Assembly (NCBI RefSeq): GCF_012034245.1
Contig: NZ_JAATEO010000020.1
Coordinates: 57,816-121,815, forward strand
DNA length: 64,000 nucleotides
From: Micromonospora thermarum
Lineage (GTDB): Bacteria; Actinomycetota; Actinomycetes; Mycobacteriales; Micromonosporaceae
Direction: 5' to 3'
The notes under the pieces: model-generated
What the model was told of the DNA's origin: nothing
Seen by the model: only the letters and a program-made list of their open reading frames with translations
The model's database searches: none
Position numbers and translations under genes: made by a program
Part shown: one piece after another, positions 58,149 through 64,000 of the stretch
Layout: each line of letters opens with the position of its first letter
How positions within the stretch are numbered: position 1 is the first letter of the stretch

Positions 58149-60941
58149 CTACCCCAGCTTGAGCTGCCAGGCACCCAGACCGTGCGAGGCGGCGTAGAGG
58201 ATCCGCTTGCCCGGCACGATGGTGAGCCCGGCGACCTCGACGTTCGGCATGCCGCCGGCCGCCTTGACCCAGCTCGTCGAGCCCTTGGCCAGGCGCAGGA
58301 CGCCGAAGTCGGTGGACGCGTACAGGTCACCGGTCACGTCGTCCCGGACCAGGTCGGTGATCGGCTGGTCGCCGAAGTCGTACGACCGGTCGGTCCACGA
58401 GGCCGCCGCGCCGGCCACCGTCACCTCGAACGCGTGACCGACGGTGGTCGGGGTGTTCGAGTTGAAGCCGCTGTACGACACCCACGCCCGGGCCGGGGCG
58501 GCCGGGTCGACGTGAATGCTCGTGACGAAGCGGTTCGGCGTGCTGGCGTTGTCGATCCGGGTCCAGGTGACCGCCGACGCCGGCTCGGCGTCGACGTTGC
58601 GGGTGACGAAGACCCGGCCGGTGCTGGTGGCCGCGTACGCGGTGGACGAGTCGCTGTCGACCCGCTGGACCACCGAGACCGCGCCGCCGGCCCGGTCGCC
58701 CCAGGCGGCGTCGGTGAGCCGGGTGGTGCCCAGCTCCGCCCAGTCGCCGCACTGCGCCTCGTACGTGCCGGTCCAGGTGTTGCAGATGCGGTCGGCCTCG
58801 TCGAGGGTCCGGTTGCCGAGGCCGAAGGTCTTGGTGCGGTAGACCGTCCGGGCCGTGCCGGCGAACATCGTGCCGCTGACCTTCGGGTCGTTGATCACCG
58901 GGGCGTAGAACAGGTTGCCCGCCTGGCCGTAGATCGGGTCGGCGGTCCAGATCCAGCTGCCGATGTCGCCGTTGTTGAAGTTCACCTCGGGCGACACGTC
59001 GAAGAAGGTGTGGAAGCGGAACTCCGGCTTGCCGACGTCGAAGCCGGAGGCGCCGCCGTCACCGATCATCGTGTTCACCCAGCGGCGCCGCTCGCCCTTG
59101 TTCTCCCAGGTGCCGTTGTCCTGCGTGCCACCCTGGAGCAGGTTCACGTCGTGCGGGCTGACCGACAGGCTGATGAACTGCAGCGTGTTCATGCCCTTGT
59201 TGACCCCCTCCAGCTTGGCGGGGATCTTCGAGAGCATCTGCTTGCAGCGGTCCTTCCGGGCCTGCGTGGTGAGGTTGCGGTCCGGGTTGTCGCACCAGGC
59301 GGAGCGGTCGACGAACTGGCCGCTGGAGCGCATGATGCCGCCGTCGTTGGCCTCGAAGAACTGGAACGGGTTGCGCGGGTTGGTCACCAGGGCGTGCTGG
59401 TCCGGGTGCAGGCCGTTCGGGTGCAGCTCGTCGGTGCCGTCGTAGGTCATGTCCGTGCCGCTGACGCCGGCGTCGGTGGAGAGGACGACCGCCCGCTTGT
59501 GGGCGACCGTCTCGCCGTAGACGTAGGAACCACCGGTGTAGACCACGTCCGGGTGCCCGGCCGGGGTGTGCACGAACACGTCGTACCAGCACTGGCCGGT
59601 GCACTGGTTGTAGGTGGCGAAGCCCGGGTCGGCCGGGTTCGAGCTGGTCAGGTCGGCGAAGGCCGGGGCACCGGCGGCCACGTCGTCGCTGCGGAACAGC
59701 CGCGAGTACGGGTTGCCGATGTTGCCCTCGTAGACGTACATCCGGGTCTTGCCGTTCGGCAGGGCGGTGACGTCGATCGCGGCGCGGGTCTGGAAGACCG
59801 CCGGGTTCAGCGACGGCTTGATCTGCGTCCAGGTCATTCCGGCGTCCGAGGAGCGCCACACACCGCGGGCGTACGACGAGGCGTACACGATGTCGGAGTT
59901 CTTCGGGTCGAGCTTGACGTAACGGACGCCGCGCGGCGAGCAGGCGGCGGTGTTCGCGTACTCGGCGGCGCTGCCGGTGCAGTCGGCGGCGTTGGTCGAA
60001 CCGTTGTGGAGGAACGTCCAGTTCTTGCCGCCGTCGGTGGTCTTGTAGAGACCCCACTTCGCGGCGTCCGGCACCGGCCGGGTGACGCCGGTGCAGCAGG
60101 AGCTGGACATGCCGCGCAGCGCGATGGTGGTGGCGACGTACATCGTCTTGGGGTCGCCCGGCTTGATGGTGATCTCGGCGATGCCCTTGCCGGAGAGCAC
60201 GTCCTTGCCGAGCGGGCCCGACCAGGTCAGGCCGCCGTTGGTGGACTTGTAGAGGCCGACGCCGGCGACACAGCCGGAACCACAGGTGTTCGCCTCGCCG
60301 GTGCCGACGTAGATCGTCAGGCCGGTCTTGTCGTTACGGTCGATCTTGACCGAGCCGGCCGCGTTGATCCCCAGCGGGCCGCCCAGGTAGAACCACTTGG
60401 GCTCGGCGGCGAGGATGTTCAGCGTGCCCCAGACGCCACCACCGGCCGGGGTCGCGTACGCCCGGCAGAGCAGCTGGTTGCAGTCGGGGCTGATGTCGAG
60501 CGAGGTGACCCGCCCGCCGGCGACGTACTCGTTCGGTACGTAGTTGAACGCGTTACGGAACTCGGTGAACGGGTACAGCGCCTCGCTCGGGCCGACGCTG
60601 GTCCAGCTCTGGCTGCCCCGGAACCGCTTCTCCGCCGCGGCGTACGCGGCCTTGGCGCGGTCCACCTCGGCGATGCTGATGTCGTTGGCCGGGTACGCCC
60701 GCTCCATGAACTCCTGCTGGGCGGCGCCGCCGGGACCGTCCGGCGACATGCCGTCGTTGCCGGGCGCCGCCTGCCGCAGCCGCTCCAGATGGGCGCCCAG
60801 GGCGCTGGGCATCTCGCCGTCGCCGGCCGCCGCGGCGGCCGGCACCTCGGCGCCGGTGAAATGGATGCCCGCGGCACCCGTCGTCGCCACGAGTGCGGCG
60901 ACCGCTAGTCCTGCGAGTAGATGGCGACGTCTGCGCTTCAC
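58149..60941 (-). CDS. Large secreted BNR/Asp-box repeat protein
   Basis: A protein of 930 residues with a basic N-terminus and signal peptide (about 1-35). Several BNR/Asp-box-like blades recur: LYKSTNGGLTWSG, LYKTTDGGKNWTF, VWRSSDAGMTWTQ, and later YAATSTGRVFVTRN and LYASTDFGVLRLA, giving a predicted beta-propeller akin to sialidases and xyloglucanases. Cysteine pairs (CGSGC, SSCC, CTGQCWYD) point to extracellular disulphides. No classical catalytic signature is clear, so hydrolase or binding roles are both possible. GTG has GGGAGGG upstream. The ABC importer genes follow on the same strand. Confidence 0.85.
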   Translation of the reverse strand: MKRRRRHLLAGLAVAALVATTGAAGIHFTGAEVPAAAAAGDGEMPSALGAHLERLRQAAPGNDGMSPDGPGGAAQQEFMERAYPANDISIAEVDRAKAAYAAAEKRFRGSQSWTSVGPSEALYPFTEFRNAFNYVPNEYVAGGRVTSLDISPDCNQLLCRAYATPAGGGVWGTLNILAAEPKWFYLGGPLGINAAGSVKIDRNDKTGLTIYVGTGEANTCGSGCVAGVGLYKSTNGGLTWSGPLGKDVLSGKGIAEITIKPGDPKTMYVATTIALRGMSSSCCTGVTRPVPDAAKWGLYKTTDGGKNWTFLHNGSTNAADCTGSAAEYANTAACSPRGVRYVKLDPKNSDIVYASSYARGVWRSSDAGMTWTQIKPSLNPAVFQTRAAIDVTALPNGKTRMYVYEGNIGNPYSRLFRSDDVAAGAPAFADLTSSNPADPGFATYNQCTGQCWYDVFVHTPAGHPDVVYTGGSYVYGETVAHKRAVVLSTDAGVSGTDMTYDGTDELHPNGLHPDQHALVTNPRNPFQFFEANDGGIMRSSGQFVDRSAWCDNPDRNLTTQARKDRCKQMLSKIPAKLEGVNKGMNTLQFISLSVSPHDVNLLQGGTQDNGTWENKGERRRWVNTMIGDGGASGFDVGKPEFRFHTFFDVSPEVNFNNGDIGSWIWTADPIYGQAGNLFYAPVINDPKVSGTMFAGTARTVYRTKTFGLGNRTLDEADRICNTWTGTYEAQCGDWAELGTTRLTDAAWGDRAGGAVSVVQRVDSDSSTAYAATSTGRVFVTRNVDAEPASAVTWTRIDNASTPNRFVTSIHVDPAAPARAWVSYSGFNSNTPTTVGHAFEVTVAGAAASWTDRSYDFGDQPITDLVRDDVTGDLYASTDFGVLRLAKGSTSWVKAAGGMPNVEVAGLTIVPGKRILYAASHGLGAWQLKLG

Positions 60942-61110
60942 GAGGGTCCCTCCCGGAGAAGGCGTCGCCGCAGCGCGGCGCCTCTGGATTGGCGACCGTC
61001 GCTGGCAGCGTCCATGCAGGAGGATGTCAGAGGGTGATCGGCGACACAATCCTCTGCGTCGATTGAGTTCACAAATGATTGTCGTCCGGCCTGCCGGGTA
61101 ACGCCCCGGC

Positions 61111-61480
61111 ATGCCTGCACGTCACGACGACTTTCCCCGCATCGCCATCGTCACCGGAGCCGACGCCGTTCGTCGACACCGGGTGGGAGCAGTGGCGGGA
61201 GGTGCTCGCCGTCGACCTGGACGGGCCGTTCCTCTGCGGGCAGCGGGCGGCGCGGCGGATGGGGGCCGCCGTCGACCCGTTCACCCAGCCGCGGCCCGGA
61301 GTGCCGGTGGGACGGCCCGGGGACGCGCGGGAGGTCGCCGCCGTGGTCGCGCTGCTCGCCTCCCCCGCCGCCGCGTACGTCACCGGGGCGTCCTGGCCGG
61401 TCGACGGCGGGATGCTGCTGATGGGCCCGCAGGCCGCGGCGCTGCCCGACGACTCCTGGCGGCGGGTCGAGCCTACGTAA
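61111..61480 (+). pseudogene. Degenerate short-chain dehydrogenase
   Basis: ATG and RIAIVTGAD resemble the start of an SDR Rossmann fold, but the frame then breaks. Family sequence resumes as TGWEQWREVLAVDLDGPFLCGQRAARRM, breaks again and continues as GRPGDAREVAAVVALLASPAAAYVTGASWPVDGGM to the end. The rest of the glycine loop, the NNAG strand and the Ser-Tyr-Lys catalytic region are missing, consistent with two internal deletions. Confidence 0.82.
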
Positions 61481-61594
61481 CAGTCCGTTACACAGCGGGT
61501 TCACAGTGTCCACCTAGGGTGGTCGGCGGCCCGGTCGCACGACGGCCGGGCCGACGACCGGCCCCTACCCGGGGCCCCTACGGAAGGACACACG

Positions 61595-62017
61595 ATGCCC
61601 CTCGCCCAGCGGGTCGCCGCGCTCTCCGCGGCGGCCGTCCTCGGCACGGCCGCGCTCACCGTCGCGGCCACCCCCGCCCACGCCGCCCCCGCTCAGCCCG
61701 CCCTCGCCGAGCAGGCCACCTCCGTGCTGCTGCTGAGCGTCGTCCCGCACACCACCGGCGCGCCCCGGGCCGCCGCGCTGCGGTGCGAGCCGGTCGGCGG
61801 CACCCACCCGTACGCCGCGTCCGCATGCCAGGACCTCGCCGCCGCCGACGGCGACCTGGCCTCGCTGAGCGGCAACCCCGGCTTCTGCACCCTGGAGTAC
61901 GCCCCGGTGACCGTCCGGGCGGTCGGGTTCTGGCAGGACCGTCCCGTGTCGTACACCGAGACGTTCGGCAACCGCTGCGAACTGCTGCGTGAGACCGGCT
62001 CCCTCTTCGCCTTCTGA
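61595..62017 (+). CDS. Subtilisin inhibitor-like (SSI) protease inhibitor
   Basis: A secreted protein of 140 residues: signal peptide (about 1-31, ending AHA), then the SSI domain with LRCEPVGGTHPYAASACQDLAAADGDL (about 62-88), CTLEYAPVTV, GFWQDRPVSYTETFGNRCEL and the final LFAF. Two disulphides are expected. The reactive loop aligns CTLEYAP with CPMVYDP of Streptomyces SSI, putting Leu at P1, which suits subtilisin or chymotrypsin-like targets. A strong terminator follows. Confidence 0.92.
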   Translation: MPLAQRVAALSAAAVLGTAALTVAATPAHAAPAQPALAEQATSVLLLSVVPHTTGAPRAAALRCEPVGGTHPYAASACQDLAAADGDLASLSGNPGFCTLEYAPVTVRAVGFWQDRPVSYTETFGNRCELLRETGSLFAF

Positions 62018-62039
62018 CCCGCTTCACGCTCTGATGCCC

Positions 62040-62075
62040 GCCGCGCGGCGCCCGCTCCCCCGGGCGCCGCGCGGC
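62040..62075 (+). terminator. Terminator, perfect 15-bp stem
   Basis: GCCGCGCGGCGCCCG and CGGGCGCCGCGCGGC pair around a 6-base loop, 23 bp after the inhibitor gene stop. Confidence 0.85.
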
Positions 62076-62159
62076 CCCCGTCCGCGGGCCGGCGCCGATT
62101 GGGCCGGTGCGAGAATGGGGCGTTCGATTCAGGCAGCTTCAGCAGGAGAAACGGTCAGC

Positions 62160-63026
62160 GTGACGGAAACCGGTCCGGACGACCTGCGCGCCGACTGTTC
62201 CCGGTGCGTGGGGCTCTGCTGCGTGGCCCCGGCGTTCGCCGCCTCGGCGGACTTCGCGATCGACAAGCCGGCCGGCCGGCCCTGCCCGCACCTGGGTGCG
62301 GACTCCCGCTGCGGCATCCACGCGCAGCTGCGCGAGCGGGGCTTCCCGGGCTGCACGGTCTTCGACTGCTTCGGCGCGGGCCAGCGGGTGACCTCCGGTG
62401 GGCGGGACTGGCGAGACGACCGGGCGACCGCCCGCGCGATGTTCGACACCTTCGCCGTGGTGCGGCCGCTGCACGAGCTGCTCTGGTACCTGACCGAGGC
62501 GTTGGCGTTGGACCCGCCGCCGGAGTTGCGGGCCGCGCTGACCGAGGCGCGCGCCGAGACCGACCGGCTGGCCGGCGGGGACCCGGAGGCGCTGCGGGCG
62601 CTGGACGTCGACGCGTACCGCGGGCGGGTCAACCCGCTGCTGTCGCGGGCCGGGGACCATACCAGGGCGCGGGGCGGCCGGCCCGGCGTCGACCGGCGCG
62701 GCGCCGCCCTGTTCGGCGCTGACCTGCGCCGGGTCGACCTGCGGCGGGCCAACCTGCGCGGCGCCGTGCTGATCGGGGCCGACCTGCGGGGCGTCGACCT
62801 GGCCGGGGCCGACCTGACCGGCGCGGACCTGCGCGGCGCGGACCTGCGGGGCGCCGACCTGTCGGGCAGCCTGTTCGTGCACCAGTCCCAACTCGACGCC
62901 GCCCGGGGCGACCGGCGCACCGGGCTGCCGCCCGGGCGCAGCCGGCCCCCGCACTGGACGGCACTCCCGCTCACCCCGGTCCGGCGGCGCCCACCCGCCA
63001 GCACTGCCGGTCGCCGCCGCCGCTGA
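62160..63026 (+). CDS. Cysteine-cluster/pentapeptide-repeat fusion protein
   Basis: A protein of 288 residues. The N-terminus has a YkgJ-like cysteine cluster: Cys13, 16, 20, 21, 42, 51, 65 and 70, with CPHL and CGIH, suggesting Fe or Zn binding. After a helical middle (80-170), a run of pentapeptide repeats A(D/N)LxG (about 182-235: FGADLRRVDLRRANLRGAVL then GADLTGADLRGADLRGADL) should form a right-handed quadrilateral helix. The last 50 residues are Arg/Pro-rich. Function is unknown; DNA mimicry or scaffolding is a family-level possibility. GTG has AGGAGAA upstream. Confidence 0.85.
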   Translation: MTETGPDDLRADCSRCVGLCCVAPAFAASADFAIDKPAGRPCPHLGADSRCGIHAQLRERGFPGCTVFDCFGAGQRVTSGGRDWRDDRATARAMFDTFAVVRPLHELLWYLTEALALDPPPELRAALTEARAETDRLAGGDPEALRALDVDAYRGRVNPLLSRAGDHTRARGGRPGVDRRGAALFGADLRRVDLRRANLRGAVLIGADLRGVDLAGADLTGADLRGADLRGADLSGSLFVHQSQLDAARGDRRTGLPPGRSRPPHWTALPLTPVRRRPPASTAGRRRR

Positions 63027-63363
63027 ACGCCGGCCCGTCCGCACCACGATCCGCGGACGAAAGGGCTTCCTGCCGACACCACCTCGGCAAGCGCCCCGCC
63101 GGGTGGACCACCTCCCGCTGAACCGGGTGCATGCCGGGCAGTCGCTGTCGAGCTGCCCCCACAGATGGGGCAATGTCCCGGTCTCATGGACGGGGGCAGC
63201 TCGACAGCGGCCGGACAACCTGGTCGGGCCTGGGCGGGCCTGCTGGAGCGCACCCAGGTCGGGGGCGGCGTGGCCGAGCCCGCCGTGAGCCGACGTTTCT
63301 CCCCGATTCGTCCGGGTAGGCGGTGGGGGACACGGGCACCATCGCCGACGGGGAGGCACGGGC
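63027..63363. other. Gene-free stretch with a large inverted repeat
   Basis: This 337-bp gap between two plus-strand genes has no convincing coding sequence. Its main feature is the 18-bp inverted repeat listed separately; the remainder probably includes the promoter of the next small gene. Confidence 0.6.
63143..63209. repeat. Perfect 18-bp inverted repeat
   Basis: CGCTGTCGAGCTGCCCCC (63143-63160) is exactly complementary to 63192-63209, with a 31-bp spacer. No neighbouring gene explains it; it has the form of a dispersed, REP-like element. Confidence 0.85.
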
Positions 63364-63600
63364 GTGGGATACCGAGTACGACAGGGCGAGCAGCCGGTCG
63401 ATCCGGCGCACGCCGAGGACGAGGCAGGTCAGGCCCGGCTGGTCCAGGTCGACGCGGACACCGACGTGCCGGCGCCGGACGGCCCGGCGACGAAACCGGA
63501 CATCGTCACGGAGGACGACGGCTCGGGCGTGGCCGGTGGGTCCTCGGGCAGCAGCGCCGGCGGTTCGAGCATGCCGGGTCACCCGGACGCGGCACGCTGA
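63364..63600 (+). CDS. Small acidic hypothetical protein
   Basis: A disordered-looking protein of 78 residues: YRVRQGEQ at the start, acidic middle (HAEDEAGQARLVQVDADTD) and a Gly/Ser-rich tail. The GTG has GGGGAGG seven bases upstream, which supports it as a gene. No function recognised. Confidence 0.6.
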   Translation: MGYRVRQGEQPVDPAHAEDEAGQARLVQVDADTDVPAPDGPATKPDIVTEDDGSGVAGGSSGSSAGGSSMPGHPDAAR

Positions 63601-63635
63601 CGTTTCCGGAGATCCTGACGGGGCAGGAGTGCGCC

Positions 63636-63863
63636 ATGACCGACGAACACCGTTTCGACCTGGCCGACACGGACGAGCCGGACGGCGCCACCGCGATGGA
63701 GGCGTCGCTGCGGCCGCCGGGTGATTCCCTGCACACCACCGAGGACGTCGGCGACGACTTCGAGGACCTGCCCGCCGAGAACCGGCGGTCGGCGCGGGAG
63801 ATCAGCCGCGCCGGGTACGACGTGGCGGACGTCAGCGGCACCACTGACCCGAACCGGGAGTGA
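63636..63863 (+). CDS. Small acidic hypothetical protein
   Basis: A 75-residue acidic protein with FDLADTDEPDGATAMEASLRPPGD and SAREISRAGYDVADVSGTTDP. The ATG follows AGGAG by six bases. It lies 35 bp after another small acidic gene, suggesting a unit; function unknown. Confidence 0.65.
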   Translation: MTDEHRFDLADTDEPDGATAMEASLRPPGDSLHTTEDVGDDFEDLPAENRRSAREISRAGYDVADVSGTTDPNRE

Positions 63864-63915
63864 GCCGGGCCGCCGCGGCGCGGCCCGGCTCAGCGCCCGG
63901 CGGGGCGGAGGAGGC

Positions 63916-64000
63916 TCACCCCGCCGAGTCGGTGGTTCCCGCGGGCGTCGCACCGGCCGTGGCCGCCGCGTCCGGGGCCGGCACGCCGGTGGCGACGAGG
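63916..64000 (-). CDS. C-terminal end of a gene running off the window
   Basis: The last 28 codons of a minus-strand frame with strong G/C third positions, reading LVATGVPAPDAAATAG and ending GTTDSAG before a TGA. An Ala/Thr/Pro-rich tail; the protein cannot be identified. Confidence 0.45.
   Translation of the reverse strand, partial: LVATGVPAPDAAATAGATPAGTTDSAG

Noticed and set aside
1..64000. CRISPR arrays, transposase genes, integrases or phage genes
   Set aside because: None was recognised; the repeats present are short palindromes or tandem units without regular spacers.

Overview
The window is very GC-rich with G/C-biased third codon positions, many GTG starts and dense 4-nt ATGA/GTGA gene overlaps, which is typical of an actinomycete. 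Mycothiol-dependent formaldehyde dehydrogenase, an EthA/EthR pair, GarA, FtsR and a gene order matching Mycobacterium tuberculosis Rv1822-Rv1830 point to the Actinobacteria. The style of the dispersed repeats and a subtilisin-inhibitor gene suggest Micromonosporaceae (inference). No transposase, prophage or CRISPR array is visible; this looks like chromosome.

Layout. 0.1-4 kb: an NAD(P)-binding protein, a DUF6194 protein, a DivIVA-domain protein and a coupled truncated haemoglobin/flavohaemoglobin-like pair. 4.2-10.3 kb: the conserved minus-strand block MerR, bifunctional nuclease, FtsR, GarA, GcvH, DUF881, small basic protein, DUF881, CDP-alcohol phosphatidyltransferase. 10.5-16.5 kb: MarR, SpoIIE-type phosphatase, methyltransferase, tandem universal stress protein, a DNA glycosylase-like protein and several small proteins. 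16.5-25.5 kb: a complete selenocysteine locus: selB, selA, tRNA-Sec and a formate dehydrogenase operon whose catalytic subunit has an in-frame UGA followed by a textbook bacterial SECIS hairpin.

25.5-26.5 kb is a repeat-rich island with a gene remnant. 26.5-31 kb: PhoD phosphatase, a secreted lytic-transglycosylase-like protein, and two linked MEDS-domain regulators (one with STAS, one with a histidine-kinase-like ATPase). 31-36.8 kb: S-(hydroxymethyl)mycothiol dehydrogenase with its MBL-fold partner, DoxX-like protein, MFS transporter with GntR regulator, CapA-like protein. 36.8-45.4 kb: GT2, LtrA, an ethA-containing operon facing ethR across a repeat-rich operator, a WYL regulator with a perfect palindromic operator, and an F420-type nitroreductase-like protein. 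45.5-53.9 kb: MocR regulator facing LysE and B3/B4 proteins, DinB, MBL, multicopper oxidase, archease convergent with RtcB. 53.9-61 kb: a carbohydrate-type ABC transporter operon led by a large secreted BNR-repeat protein. 61-64 kb: an SDR pseudogene, an SSI-type protease inhibitor, a Cys-cluster/pentapeptide-repeat protein and small acidic proteins.

The most notable system is the self-contained selenocysteine/formate dehydrogenase locus (selD is not in the window). Two apparent single-base frameshifts (fdhA near 24966, the STAS gene near 30046) need read-level checking. Several dispersed repeats start at or overlap stop codons, and one has become coding sequence for an ABC permease N-terminus.
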